Assembly (NCBI GenBank): GCA_021737785.1
Contig: JAIPDI010000038.1
Location: forward strand, 1 to 52,261
Origin: Deltaproteobacteria bacterium
GTDB lineage: Bacteria > Desulfobacterota > DSM-4660 > Desulfatiglandales > Desulfatiglandaceae
Length of the DNA: 52,261 bases
Direction of reading: 5' to 3'
Shown here: piece by piece, positions 1 to 8,231 of the stretch
Position numbering within the stretch: position 1 is the stretch's first letter
How the letters are laid out: the number at the start of each line of letters is the position of its first letter
Program-made: the position numbers and the translations under genes
Notes under the pieces: model-generated
The model's input: only the letters and a program-made list of their open reading frames with translations
What the model was told of the DNA's origin: nothing
The model's database searches: none

Positions 1-17
1 CTCAAGGAGGAAACATC

Positions 18-1077
18 ATGGCTGGGAGGAGATTATCCATGCGAAAGATCAAAGAAGTCCTTAGGCTGAAGTGGCTCTCTGAGCATTCGGATCGGCAGAT
101 TGCCAAGAGCTGTAACATTGCCAGAAGTACCGTTCAGGAGTACCTGAAACGGGCAGAACAGGCAGGTCTCACATGGCCGAATGCCTGTGACCTTGACGAC
201 ACCGCGTTGGAGGCCCTTCTTTACCCTCAAAATGAATCTATTGAGCCTTCCCGCGCTTCAATGCCTGCGATGGATTCCCTTTACAGGGAACTGCGCAGGA
301 AGAAGGGGGTCACCCTTCAGCTTCTCTGGTATGAATACAAAGAACACCATCCCGACGGCTACCAGTACAGTTTCTTCTGCGAACAATACCGCAATTGGGT
401 CAAAAATCTTGATGTGCCGTTGCGGCAAAACCACCTGGCCGGGGAGAAGATGTTTGTGGACTTTGCCGGTCAGACGGTTGATATCGTCAAGGCCACATCG
501 GAGAGATCAGAAATGCTCAGCTTTTTATCGCTGTTCTCGGCGCCAGCAATTACACATACGCCGAGGCCACCTTATCTCAGGACCTTCCCAGTTGGATCAA
601 TGCCCATGTCCATGCCCTGGAATACTTTGGCGGCGTTCCCCAGATCATCGTCCCGGACAACCTCAAAGCAGGCGTCACCAAATCCTGCCGCTATGAGCCG
701 GATATCAACCCCACTTACCAGGACTTCGCAGAGCATTATGGGATCACTGTCATCCCTGCCCGTCCATTCAAACCCAGAAAGCAAAGGTCGAAACCGCTGT
801 CCTCTTGGCAGAACGCTGGATTTTGGTCCCATTAAGGGTTCCGATCCTCCTTAGGCATCATCCGTTTGGCTGGTCACTATACCCCTGAGCGTCTTGAAAA
901 TGCATGCACCCGTGCCCTGGCAATCAACGGGTTCTCTTACAAAAGCGTCAAGTTCATTCTCAAAAACAATCTAAATCAACAGCCGTTGCTCTTCCCTGAA
1001 GACGCGGCATCTCCTCTCTATCATAATATCCGAGGCAGGGATATTACCAGGGAAAGGAGGAAGAGGATGATTCATGA
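18..1077 (+). pseudogene. istA: IS21-family transposase IstA, frameshifted and internally deleted
   Basis: The first roughly 160 codons read as an IstA N-terminus, with a helix-turn-helix (near SDRQIAKSCNIARSTVQEYL) and the start of the DDE integrase core (MFVDFAGQTV). Near 500 the frame shifts by one: the next frame continues the core through an [10 protein letters not shown] segment and a PDNLKAG motif. After a WIL segment near 820 the reading joins directly to sequence resembling the IstA C-terminus (HYTPERLE, KSVKFIL), so part of the core is deleted. A further one-base shift near 1035 separates the main C-terminal frame from the original end, which would read GYYQGKEEEDDS and stop at 1075-1077. 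Good ribosome site before 18 (aaggaggaa). Not a functional transposase. Confidence 0.85.
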
Positions 1078-1126
1078 ACAAACCATCGACAAGCTCTGGG
1101 CCATGAAAAAAATGAAGATCTGGTAA
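1067..1126 (+). pseudogene. istB: IS21 helper ATPase IstB, 5' fragment only
   Basis: A short reading frame starts at ATG 1067 behind a strong ribosome site (ggaaaggagg). It encodes about 19 residues (MIHEQTIDKLWAMKKMKIW) that match the start of IstB proteins and then stops. In intact IS21 elements istB starts overlapping the end of istA; here the ancestral istA stop at 1075-1077 overlaps this ATG by a few bases, so the junction is preserved. The ATPase domain is gone, so the element was truncated on its right side. Confidence 0.7.
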
Positions 1127-1576
1127 GGCAATCGGATGTTTTTTTCTTGACACAATACGCTTTTTGGAGTATTTTGTTATGTATTACTTCGCCTTTTTGT
1201 AAATTTTATTAACAAAAGTATTTTTTTTGCGGCCCTCTTCTGTTCCATCCGATCCTCTGAGGAGCCGGTGGATACGGATAAAAAGCAGCCGCAGCATGGT
1301 TTCCTCCGGAGATACACTGACCTCTCTGCGGCCCAAGGCCCAGGAGCAGTCGTTCCGGAAAATGATCGTGAGATAGCTTAGTTCAGGGATGGCCCATTGT
1401 TGCGGGGTGGCCAAGGTGGTAAGGCCGCGGGATCCCACGCCTGCACAGCAAGAATGATGGCTGGAAAGCTTTAATGTTGAAGCCGCAATGTACCCTGATG
1501 TTGGAATGAATACATGTTTTTATTCACAAGGAGCACCGATTTTGAATAATTGGCAAAATAATCAGGTTGATGGAGA
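1127..1576. other. Non-coding remnant between IS21 fragment and integrase module
   Basis: No convincing gene. A minus-strand open frame at 1184-1438 (84 codons) has a possible start, but its protein matches no family I recognise and it may be a fragment of an older element. The sequence is AT-rich from 1130 to 1225. The part before 1577 contains no ribosome site better than a weak gatggag just upstream of the TTG at 1577. Confidence 0.4.
1147..1175 (+). promoter_or_regulatory. Candidate sigma-70 promoter
   Basis: A TTGACA box at 1147-1152 and a TATTTT box at 1170-1175 are separated by 17 bases. It lies just past the broken end of the IS21 remnant and points rightwards, but the nearest plus-strand gene starts 400 bases away. 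It may be a chance or IS-derived promoter. Confidence 0.35.
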
Positions 1577-1942
1577 TTGAAACCCTTGACAACCGCCGCT
1601 GCAAATGCTTTCAATGACCAAGGACAGAATCCTTTTGAGTTGCCAAGGCCACTGTCCGTTAAAGAGGTCGCTGATTATCTTGGAAAATCGAAAAAATATG
1701 TGTATATTCATGCGGCGGAATTAGGCGGTAAAAAGATCGGGAATTGGCTTTTTACTTGGGAAGGTTTGAAAAATGCCCTACAAGGAGAGGGGCGGATACA
1801 GAGCCCAGATTTACCGAAACCTCAAGCGACATTCAAAGTGGTTTCCGACAAGAAAAGCCGCAAAAGCATGGGAAGCTGCCAAAGCCGAAGAATTAGACCA
1901 ATTGGAACGGCAGACGACCCACACGGGCTCTTATCTACTTGA
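1577..1942 (+). CDS. Excisionase-like helix-turn-helix protein
   Basis: The N-terminal half carries a HTH_17/excisionase-type domain at about residues 25-65 (PLSVKEVADYLGKSKKYVY, then KIGNWLFTWEGL), a fold used by recombination directionality factors and element regulators. The start is a TTG at 1577 with a weak ribosome site; an in-frame stop lies just upstream and no ATG precedes the domain. The last 56 codons overlap the integrase gene in another frame and look non-conserved, so the ancestral stop was probably near 1780 and has been lost. Position directly before the integrase supports a role in excision or its control. Function is inferred. Confidence 0.65.
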   Translation: MKPLTTAAANAFNDQGQNPFELPRPLSVKEVADYLGKSKKYVYIHAAELGGKKIGNWLFTWEGLKNALQGEGRIQSPDLPKPQATFKVVSDKKSRKSMGSCQSRRIRPIGTADDPHGLLST

Positions 1943-2816
1943 AATATCCACGAAATACCTTGATTATGTTAAAGTCCAATACCACAAGGGGACATATTCC
2001 AATAAAAAATTAGCGCTCAAACAATTGATAGCAACAGTAGGGGATATTCCGGCTGATGAGGTTCAGCCTGCAATGATTCTTCACGAAATTCTCCTTAAAC
2101 AACCGACCGCACAACTCTACAACCATCGCAGAAAAGACTTGTCAACATTTTTTGATTACGCGGTGGATTTCCATGGTGTAAAGTTCAATCCGGTAAAAGC
2201 CATTAAAAAATTGCCTTCGGATAGAGCCAACCAGCCCGTACCAACTCAAGGGGAATATGCCAAGCTGCTTTTAATCCTTGGCCCGGGGCAGGACCGGAAT
2301 TTAATAATTACCTTGGCCGAGGCAGGTCCTAGACGGTCGGAAGTGTTTCGGATCACATGGTCGGATGATGTTGATTTTCGCAATCGGTTGCTGCGCCTGG
2401 GGAGTCGCAAAAATCAAAAACGGGAGCTGCGGTATCGGTATATTCCCATGTCCAACAATCTATACAAGGCTCTTCAGGATCAATTTCGGCGCCGGCTTTC
2501 ACATTCGGATTATGTGTTTCAAAATCGGGCTGAATGGATTGATAAGAATGGCAATGTTACCCGCAGACATCCGAACTATGGTCAGAAGTTTACAGCCCGA
2601 CGAAAATTCATACGGGGTTTGTGTAAAAAAGCCGGAATAAAGCAATTTGGATTTCATGGTCTGCGACGCTATTACGCTTCAAAATTGGTCTCGGAAGGCC
2701 TGGACCTGGAAACCATCCGGGACCGTATGGGTCACCATGCAGTCAGCGTAACAGACAAATACATCAAACGAATAAAAGAGGATTTGGGACCAATGTTTGA
2801 GGCGGGTGCATTTTGA
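1773..2816 (+). CDS. int: Tyrosine recombinase (phage-type integrase)
   Basis: A 347-residue site-specific recombinase. The N-terminus (MPYKERGGYRAQIY, then WFPTRKAAKAWEAAKAEE) resembles an AP2-like arm-binding domain, followed by a SAM-like core-binding domain (about 55-140) and the catalytic domain. The catalytic set is visible: Arg187 (GPRRSE), a lysine near 213, His295 and Arg298 (HGLR), His321 (MGHH) and Tyr330 (TDKYIKR). ATG 1773 has an aaggtttg-type weak ribosome site and overlaps the upstream HTH gene by 170 bases. Five copies of a GGTGTAAAT motif and a tRNA 3' end follow immediately, as expected for its attachment site. It appears intact and may still be active. Confidence 0.92.
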   Translation: MPYKERGGYRAQIYRNLKRHSKWFPTRKAAKAWEAAKAEELDQLERQTTHTGSYLLEISTKYLDYVKVQYHKGTYSNKKLALKQLIATVGDIPADEVQPAMILHEILLKQPTAQLYNHRRKDLSTFFDYAVDFHGVKFNPVKAIKKLPSDRANQPVPTQGEYAKLLLILGPGQDRNLIITLAEAGPRRSEVFRITWSDDVDFRNRLLRLGSRKNQKRELRYRYIPMSNNLYKALQDQFRRRLSHSDYVFQNRAEWIDKNGNVTRRHPNYGQKFTARRKFIRGLCKKAGIKQFGFHGLRRYYASKLVSEGLDLETIRDRMGHHAVSVTDKYIKRIKEDLGPMFEAGAF

Positions 2817-2866
2817 AAATGGATTCCAATGCGACGGATTTTGCTGGCTCTTTCGAGCCGATTTCG

Positions 2867-2950
2867 TGGTGTAAATCGTGGTGTAAATCTGGTGTAAATC
2901 GCCCCGAAAAAGGCCTCCAGAAGGGTATTTTTTACACCAAAATTTACACC
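2867..2950 (+). repeat. Integrase arm-type repeats (GGTGTAAAT family)
   Basis: TGGTGTAAATC occurs three times in direct orientation at 2867-2877, 2879-2889 and 2890-2900, with 12 and 11 base spacing. Two inverted copies follow: an imperfect one at 2930-2938 and a perfect ATTTACACC at 2942-2950. Clustered short repeats in both orientations between an integrase gene and its tRNA core site are typical of arm-type binding sites. The assignment is inference from layout. Confidence 0.65.
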
Positions 2951-3025
2951 GGCTGTTTTTGCCTATACGTTGTAAAGTATTAGAATAATGGGGATTTTCG
3001 ATATATTTGGCATCCCGTGTTATTT

Positions 3026-3071
3026 CCCTCTCACGGCGGAGACACGGGTTCGAGTCCCGTTGGGACTACCA
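3026..3071 (+). other. attR-type site: 3' fragment of tRNA-Glu(CUC)
   Basis: The sequence contains the 3' part of a tRNA from the anticodon loop onward: loop CTCTCAC with anticodon CTC, stem strand GGCGG, T-arm ACGGG-TTCGAGT-CCCGT, acceptor strand TGGGACT, discriminator A and CCA. The bases left of 3026 (gtgttattt) do not continue the tRNA, so the 5' half is absent. Such a fragment is the direct repeat left at one end of an island that integrated into a tRNA gene. Identity as tRNA-Glu rests on the resemblance to bacterial Glu tRNA 3' halves. Confidence 0.75.
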
Positions 3072-3082
3072 GAGAGAGATAA

Positions 3083-3115
3083 GGGGGGTCAGCCGGAATC
3101 GGCTGCCCCTTTTTT
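3083..3115 (+). terminator. Rho-independent terminator behind the tRNA-Glu fragment
   Basis: A GGGG(T)CAGCCG / CGGCTGCCCC hairpin with a one-base bulge is followed by a T-run (3110-3115). It sits 12 bases after the CCA end, where a native tRNA terminator would be. This marks 3026-3115 as the original chromosomal 3' end of the tRNA gene. Confidence 0.75.
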
Positions 3116-3212
3116 CGTTGTGTGATTTGAAATACATCACCTTGTAACCCCACAGACAGGATGCACAGATCCTTTGAAATACCGTAATTCATGGACATAG
3201 AAGGAATCCTTC

Positions 3213-3656
3213 ATGGAAGACATGTTTGAATTGATGACCATAGCAGAGACAGGCGACGGCAAGGTTTCGGTCCGGCTGGGCATACGCCTGAAGGTCGCCG
3301 GCCATGAAACCGTGTGCCCCGTCATCAGGCCATGTGACGACTTCGAGGCATTTGAGCAGGAATCCCAGTTCCTGATTCAGAGGCTTGAACAGATGAAGCA
3401 GAAAGCCCGGACCCTCTTCAAGGCCCCGTCGTCCGCCGCAGGGCTTCAGATAGGTCCTGACATGCCGGCAGAAGAGATCTGGGGCGTCCTTTCCACCATG
3501 GCGGACGAAACCATGTGGGTCTCCGCCTTCAATGAGCTCAGCGTATCCCAGAGGCAGGCGGTGGCTGAACACGTCCTGACCCGATGCAACGTCTTTTCCG
3601 GCAAGGCGGCCGTCTTTTCCAGACGCTATGACAGTGAAACAGGTCTCATGACCTAG
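3213..3656 (+). CDS. Hypothetical protein, 147 residues
   Basis: I do not recognise this family. The start ATG 3213 has a gaagga ribosome site, and codon use (third-position GC) fits the core genes. The product is soluble, without signal peptide or membrane segments, and is mildly acidic. Residues 45-65 (EQESQFLIQRLEQMKQKA) look helical and may form a short coiled coil. A minus-strand open frame covers the same interval but has no comparable ribosome site. It is the first gene right of the island junction, and its neighbours do not suggest a role. Confidence 0.6.
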   Translation: MEDMFELMTIAETGDGKVSVRLGIRLKVAGHETVCPVIRPCDDFEAFEQESQFLIQRLEQMKQKARTLFKAPSSAAGLQIGPDMPAEEIWGVLSTMADETMWVSAFNELSVSQRQAVAEHVLTRCNVFSGKAAVFSRRYDSETGLMT

Positions 3657-3748
3657 CCCCGCCATCCCCAATCGCATTCCATGAAACTCGTTACGGGTTG
3701 CTTTGGGCTTTCAGATTTGAACTTCCTCACTCCCTGCCGGGCTCTCAT

Positions 3749-3771
3749 ACTTTAGGCACTTTAGGCACTTA
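3749..3771. repeat. Short-period repeat, CTTTAGGCA family
   Basis: Two and a half tandem copies of a 10-base ACTTTAGGC-type unit. The same unit fills spacers near 30.83, 33.96 and, in inverse orientation, 42.07 kb. Confidence 0.8.
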
Positions 3772-3774
3772 ACC

Positions 3775-4170
3775 TCACAGGGTGTCTTCTTCCCTTCCGG
3801 CGCCGATGAGCGGAAGGACCTTTTCCAGTTCAAAGAAAACCAGAAAACGGGGGCCTTCCCCCTCCCTTTTTGACGGAGACTTATGCCGGCGCAGCGCATA
3901 CAGTCTATCGGTATCTTGTTCTTCTCCGATTTTCTTGAGAAAAAGACGCTGTCCCGTGTATCCCGCACCTTCCTCCATAAACAGATACACCGCATGGGGA
4001 TTGGATTGAAGATTGTGATGGGTCAACCGGTCGGCCATGATGAATGCCAGGGTGCCGTCTTCCATGAAATGAGGTCTGGAATATACCGCGGCATCCACCT
4101 TCCCGTCGCCATCCGAGGTCGCCAGTATCCCCCTCCCTTTGACCGTGTCGAAGTATTCTTTTGGTTTCAT
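3775..4170 (-). CDS. Pyridoxamine 5'-phosphate oxidase-like (FMN-binding split barrel) protein
   Basis: The 131-residue product matches small split-barrel flavoproteins: GRGILATSDGDGKVDAAVYSRP at the start, then GTLAFIMADRLTHHNLQSNP and a conserved AVYLFMEE strand. Family members bind FMN, F420 or haem and often act as reductases or general stress proteins; the substrate cannot be read from sequence. I chose ATG 4170 because a very strong ribosome site (aaggaggagg) precedes it; an ATG eight codons upstream lacks one. It runs on the minus strand, separated from the DUF3783 gene by about 170 bases. Confidence 0.8.
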   Translation of the reverse strand: MKPKEYFDTVKGRGILATSDGDGKVDAAVYSRPHFMEDGTLAFIMADRLTHHNLQSNPHAVYLFMEEGAGYTGQRLFLKKIGEEQDTDRLYALRRHKSPSKREGEGPRFLVFFELEKVLPLIGAGREEDTL

Positions 4171-4341
4171 ATCCTCCTCCTTATGATGCTCCAAGACGCT
4201 AAGGGTCTCGCAATTTACAACATATTGCAGATCAGGATCTCGGGTGTTCCCGTGGCGGGGGAATTTGCCGATCCCGTATGCGCGGAACCGAAACCTGAAC
4301 CCCTGGCGACCAGTTTAGTTGCCCCTCTTTCAGAAGGGCCC

Positions 4342-4794
4342 TTATTGCTTCTCCGCCTCCTTTTCCTCCTGTCTCTTCCTGAATGCCTCTGCCTCGGCGG
4401 CAATCTCTTTCAGCAAGGCCTTGAGGGTCCAGCCTTCAGAGGTTGGGGTTAAGGTGGCCCAGAGCTGCCGGGTCAGGTTTTGGGTTCGATAGGCGCTAAG
4501 AAGTAAATGGATTTCCCTTTCAGTCAGTCCGGACATAATGATCGCTCTTGCAAGCCCGGAAGAGAGCCCCCTCCCCTTTCCCGATTCGGCCTGAACCATG
4601 TCTCTGAGGATCGCGTCTTCATCATCTGTTCCGGCGAAAACCACCGCGTGCCCGGAAAGCCCGCAGGTCTCGATCAGGGAAAGGATCTGATCCTGCTCAT
4701 CGGCCCTGTATCCGCAGATGAGAAGGCAGGGCGGTCCGAACATCCGCTTTTCCGATTTTCCCACCTTTTTAAAAGTCGAATCCGTCATATCCAT
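4342..4794 (-). CDS. DUF3783 domain protein
   Basis: The 150-residue product has a GPPCLLICGYRADEQDQI start, a central region with SGLTEREIHLLLSAYR, and a TPTSEGWTLKALLKEI segment, which together match the DUF3783 family seen in anaerobes. The C-terminal 25 residues are a highly charged helix (AEAEAFRKRQEEKEAEKQ). No catalytic motif is evident and the function is unknown. Ribosome site aaggagg lies three bases from ATG 4794 and nine from a second ATG at 4788, so either may be used. The MATE transporter gene ends 30 bases upstream on the same strand, so the two may be co-transcribed. Confidence 0.75.
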   Translation of the reverse strand: MDMTDSTFKKVGKSEKRMFGPPCLLICGYRADEQDQILSLIETCGLSGHAVVFAGTDDEDAILRDMVQAESGKGRGLSSGLARAIIMSGLTEREIHLLLSAYRTQNLTRQLWATLTPTSEGWTLKALLKEIAAEAEAFRKRQEEKEAEKQ

Positions 4795-4824
4795 AAACCT
4801 CCTTCTGTCAATCCCCGGCAGTCC

Positions 4825-6234
4825 TCAGCCCGGAAATGCCCCTGCCTGGGAGAGATCGGGCACTTCCTCAATGACGCGCATTCTCTTCCAACTGCCCTGG
4901 CGGTAGCGGAGCATGAATGCCACCCCCAAGGCGCAGGCGTAAATCGTGGCGAACGTCCAGACCGTATAGAGTCCGGCCCCCGCTATTTCTACTGCCACAT
5001 ATACCGGAAGGATCATCAACCCGATGCAGACCCCGCCGATGGTCCACATGATGAACCGGGTATCGCCTGCTCCTTTAATTGCCCCCGAATAGATGAGATT
5101 GAGTGCATCAAAAAAACAGAAAACCGCTACGAATCGCATGAGGATAATACCTTTCTCCACGATTTCCCTGTGCTGGGCCGGATGTTGCCCCGCTGTCTCG
5201 AAAAGGGAGAGGAGAGGCTCTGGCATGAATATGAAGAGGGCTGCAAGGGGCATCATGTAGGCCAAGGTAATGTGGAGGGCGCTGGTCGTCGCTTCCACGC
5301 CTCCCTCAGGCTGCTCGCGCCCGATGGCCTGGCCCACCAGGGTGGCGTTTCCGATGTGAAATCCCACCATGGGAAGAAACGCCAGGGCCTCGATGGAGAG
5401 CACGATGTTGGAAACCGCCAGTTCCAGGTCACCCAGTCTCCCCAGCATCAGGATAAAAAAGGTAAACCCGAATACCTCGAGAAAAAACTGAACGCCGCTG
5501 GGGAGGCCATAGCGCATGAGGCGTCCGAAAAGCTCCCTGTCGAACCCCCTGTTTTTCCAGGTGCCGAACCGGATCCGGTTCTTCCTGCTGAAGATGAGGA
5601 GCCCCAGGGTCAGTACGATGGTGCTGTAAGCCACGACCGTGGCGATGGCCGCCCCCATGATCCCCAGCTCGGGAAAAGGCCCTGCGCCGTTAATCAGGCA
5701 GTAATCCAGAGGGATGTTGACGACCGCCCCGGTCATATGGACCAGCATGACGGTCCATGTCAATCCCCGGCCCGTGTAGAAGCACGCCAAGGTGGAACCG
5801 AGGACCGCAAGACCGGCGCCCAGGGTCAGTATATTGAAGTAGGTGACCTCGAGAGAGTAAATCGCGGGGGAGTGCCCGATAAGGCTGAAGAGGTCCTCAG
5901 ACACAAAATAGAGGAGGGCCAGCAAGGCCCCTGAAAGGATGGAGAACCAAATTCCCTGCCAGAGGGCCGCGCCGATGCGGTGAAAGGCCTTTGCCCCGCT
6001 ATACTGCGCCACAAAGGCATTGGTGTAATTGGCCACCCCCATAAAAAATGAGATGAATGTAAACGATGCGATTCCGGCCGGCAGCGCGGCCGCGATGGCA
6101 TCCACCGAATAATTGGCCAGGAATATGCGGTCCGTGAACTGCATGAGCGTGATAGAGCCCATGGAAGCCACCAGCGGAAGGCTGATGGCCATGACTTCAC
6201 GGTAGCCGTATGGTTTTGACCAACGTTGAAACAT
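4825..6234 (-). CDS. MATE-family multidrug/cation efflux transporter
   Basis: The 469-residue product has about twelve hydrophobic helices in two MatE halves. It starts with EVMAISLPLVASMGSITLMQFTDR, a typical MATE TM1/TM2 pattern, and the second half opens near LMRYGLPSGVQFFLEVFG. These inner-membrane proteins export cationic drugs or metabolites using a Na+ or H+ gradient; substrate and coupling ion are not deducible. The length is normal. ATG 6234 has only a weak GAAGA ribosome site. The gene lies downstream of dapA but beyond the dapA terminator, so it probably has its own promoter. Confidence 0.9.
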   Translation of the reverse strand: MFQRWSKPYGYREVMAISLPLVASMGSITLMQFTDRIFLANYSVDAIAAALPAGIASFTFISFFMGVANYTNAFVAQYSGAKAFHRIGAALWQGIWFSILSGALLALLYFVSEDLFSLIGHSPAIYSLEVTYFNILTLGAGLAVLGSTLACFYTGRGLTWTVMLVHMTGAVVNIPLDYCLINGAGPFPELGIMGAAIATVVAYSTIVLTLGLLIFSRKNRIRFGTWKNRGFDRELFGRLMRYGLPSGVQFFLEVFGFTFFILMLGRLGDLELAVSNIVLSIEALAFLPMVGFHIGNATLVGQAIGREQPEGGVEATTSALHITLAYMMPLAALFIFMPEPLLSLFETAGQHPAQHREIVEKGIILMRFVAVFCFFDALNLIYSGAIKGAGDTRFIMWTIGGVCIGLMILPVYVAVEIAGAGLYTVWTFATIYACALGVAFMLRYRQGSWKRMRVIEEVPDLSQAGAFPG

Positions 6235-6242
6235 GAATCGTC

Positions 6243-6285
6243 TTCAGGTTCAGGGGTGAAGGGTTCAAAGGCTCAGGGGTTCATG
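6243..6285. repeat. Degenerate GGTTCAGGG repeat
   Basis: The spacer carries imperfect tandem copies of a GTTCAGGGG-like unit of about 10 bases. It resembles in style, though not in sequence, the other short-period repeats in core spacers. Confidence 0.5.
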
Positions 6286-6304
6286 AGAGCGTATATCATG
6301 CCCT

Positions 6305-6351
6305 AAAAAAGGCGTCTTTGCCGTTCTCGCGATTGGCCAAGACGCCCTTTT
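6305..6351 (-). terminator. Terminator of the lys/arg gene run
   Basis: On the minus strand GGCGTCTTGG pairs with CAAAGACGCC across an 18-base loop and is followed by TTTTTT. It lies 30 bases after the dapA stop and ends the minus-strand biosynthetic run. A weaker T-run on the other side could make it partly bidirectional. Confidence 0.8.
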
Positions 6352-6381
6352 GTTGAAGTTGCCGTCACCAGGGAATATCGC

Positions 6382-7254
6382 CTAGATCAAACCATAATCT
6401 GTCAATGCCTTCTTCAGGCGATCGAGATTGCCCGGCGACATGGGGCAGAGCGGCAGCCGCATCTCATCCTGAATTTTGCCCATCAGGGCGAGGGAAGTCT
6501 TTATCGGAATCGGATTTGTCTCGAAAAACATAGCCTGACACAGGGGAAATAATTTGAAGAATAGGGCCTTGGCCTCCGCTACCTTCCCCGCTTCCCAAGC
6601 CTTGATCAGATCGGCCGAATCCTTGGGCGCGATATTGGCCACTACGGAAATCACTCCCTTTCCACCCAGGGAAAGCACCGGCAAAGTCACATTGTCATCG
6701 CCGGACAGGAGGGTGATATTGTCCCCTGCCAATCGGACAATTTCAGCCATCTGACCGATGTTCCCCGAGGCCTCCTTGATCGCCACCACTTCGGGCAGCT
6801 CGGCCAGACGGGCCACTGTCTCGGGCAACATGTTGACGCCGGTGCGACCCGGCACGTTATAGAGGACCTGGGGCAAGGGCACCGCCTTTGCAATGGCCCT
6901 GAAGTGCTGATACAATCCTTCCTGGGTGGGTTTGTTATAGTAGGGCGTTACCTGCAAGGAGGCATCCGCTCCGACCTTCTTGGCATGTTCCGTCAGTTCA
7001 ATGGCCTCGCTGGTGCTGTTTCCGCCTGTCCCGGCAATCACCGGGACCCTCTTGTTGACGGCCTCCAGAGCGATATCGATCACCCGGGCATGTTCTTCCA
7101 CATTCAGGGTGGCGGACTCACCGGTAGTACCGCAAGGTACAATGGCGCTCGTGCCGTTTGTAATCTGAAACTCGATAAGTTGACGATACGCCTCTTCATC
7201 CACCTGCCCGTTTTTAAAAGGCGTCACAATTGCGACAATAGATCCACTAAACAT
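6382..7254 (-). CDS. dapA: 4-hydroxy-tetrahydrodipicolinate synthase
   Basis: DapA condenses pyruvate with aspartate semialdehyde, the first committed step of the diaminopimelate/lysine pathway, in the cytosol. The 290-residue length is typical. Key residues are visible: the CGTTGE loop at 41-46 with Thr43/Thr44, Tyr106 (TPYYNKPT), Tyr132 and Arg137 in LYNVPGR, and the Schiff-base Lys160 in AIKEASGN. ATG 7254 has an agggagg ribosome site five bases away. The gene is last in the minus-strand run, 147 bases after dapF, and is followed by a terminator. No dapB follows in this window. Confidence 0.97.
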   Translation of the reverse strand: MFSGSIVAIVTPFKNGQVDEEAYRQLIEFQITNGTSAIVPCGTTGESATLNVEEHARVIDIALEAVNKRVPVIAGTGGNSTSEAIELTEHAKKVGADASLQVTPYYNKPTQEGLYQHFRAIAKAVPLPQVLYNVPGRTGVNMLPETVARLAELPEVVAIKEASGNIGQMAEIVRLAGDNITLLSGDDNVTLPVLSLGGKGVISVVANIAPKDSADLIKAWEAGKVAEAKALFFKLFPLCQAMFFETNPIPIKTSLALMGKIQDEMRLPLCPMSPGNLDRLKKALTDYGLI

Positions 7255-7400
7255 GGTAACCTCCCTTTGCGTCTATTTTGAGATTGGAATTTGGGGTTTC
7301 CCGGCCGTACGGCAATGCTTTTGACTGACAGGTTTCTGCTCTTGGACAACCAGCCATTGATTATCTTTCCGATCATATTTTACAAAAAAATGGCATCTTG

Positions 7401-8231
7401 TCAAAGGTTCAGGGCCTCCGGATTGAGCCGCCCCTCATAGATGACCGCCGTATTTCCCTCGAGCCATGCCCTTTCAAAGACATCCCCGTTTCGCTCAAAA
7501 TGGATAACCAGCTCCTCACCCCCCAGGGTCTCGACGGTCACCGGAGAGTCCACCATCCCCCGGATTGCGGCCACCAGGGCGGATGCAATGGCTCCTGTTC
7601 CACACGCCAGGGTCTCATCTTCCACCCCGCGTTCGTACGTCCTTACACGGAGGCGATCAGGCCCGATTCTCATCATGAAGTTGGCATTGGTTCCTTCCGG
7701 CGAAAACCGGTCGTGGCGGCGAATGCGCCTTCCCTGTTCCTTTACCGGATAATCTGTAAGTGTTTCGACCCCCACCACCACGTGGGGGACCCCTGTATTG
7801 ATAAAATCGCAATTTACCCGGCCTTCCTGGAATTCCAGGTCGATGTTCAGGGAGGCCGGGCCGGGCTTAGGCATCAGGATCTTCACCCTGCGTCCCTTGA
7901 CCTCGGCAGAAATCGGCCCGGCCAGGGTCTCAAAGGTCATCTGGGCACCCGCAATCTGCTTGATGTAGGCGAAACGGGAGACGCAACGCCCTCCGTTGCC
8001 GCACATTTCCACCTCCCCGCCATCGGCATTGAAAAAGCGCCATCCAAAGTCATACCTCTCCGATGGAACAACAAAAATGACGCCGTCTGCGCCCACTGAT
8101 ATGCGCCGCCGGCATGCCCTCTCAACCAACCGGGCCATGTCATTTTCTCTTATACGCCCATCCCGGTTGTCAATCAGGATGAAGTCATTGCCGCTCCCGC
8201 TCATCTTCCAGAATTCGATCGGCGCCATCAT
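7401..8231 (-). CDS. dapF: Diaminopimelate epimerase
   Basis: DapF interconverts LL- and meso-diaminopimelate by a two-base mechanism. Both catalytic cysteines are present, Cys77 in MCGNGGRC and Cys210 in TLACGTGA; the N-terminal KMSGSGNDF motif is intact. With the start at ATG 8231 the protein has 276 residues, the usual length. That ATG overlaps the lysA stop (ATGA) and has an aggggag ribosome site, which indicates translational coupling with lysA. Longer upstream readings would intrude into lysA. Confidence 0.97.
   Translation of the reverse strand: MMAPIEFWKMSGSGNDFILIDNRDGRIRENDMARLVERACRRRISVGADGVIFVVPSERYDFGWRFFNADGGEVEMCGNGGRCVSRFAYIKQIAGAQMTFETLAGPISAEVKGRRVKILMPKPGPASLNIDLEFQEGRVNCDFINTGVPHVVVGVETLTDYPVKEQGRRIRRHDRFSPEGTNANFMMRIGPDRLRVRTYERGVEDETLACGTGAIASALVAAIRGMVDSPVTVETLGGEELVIHFERNGDVFERAWLEGNTAVIYEGRLNPEALNL

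Larger units (their letters stand above)
1..3071. mobile_element. Right end of a genomic island integrated at tRNA-Glu
   Basis: The segment holds a decayed IS21 element, an excisionase-like gene, a tyrosine integrase, arm-type repeats and, at its right edge, a 3' tRNA-Glu fragment with its own terminator. Integrase next to a truncated tRNA 3' end is the usual layout of an element that recombines into tRNA genes. The intact tRNA-Glu is expected left of the window, because the fragment reads 5' to 3' rightwards. The left boundary is outside the window, so the size of the island is unknown. The genes right of 3115 look like ordinary chromosome. Confidence 0.7.

Noticed and set aside
1184-1438. 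84-codon minus-strand ORF as a real gene
   Set aside because: No recognisable family and it lies between element remnants. Kept only as a comment in the spacer entry.
3189-3677. Minus-strand open frame of 162 codons opposite the 147-residue gene
   Set aside because: The plus-strand frame has a ribosome site and better codon use. The minus frame is its antisense shadow.
4507-5934. Long plus-strand open frame opposite the MATE gene
   Set aside because: Its product is rich in Gly, His, Pro and Glu and matches no family. The minus-strand MATE protein explains the sequence.
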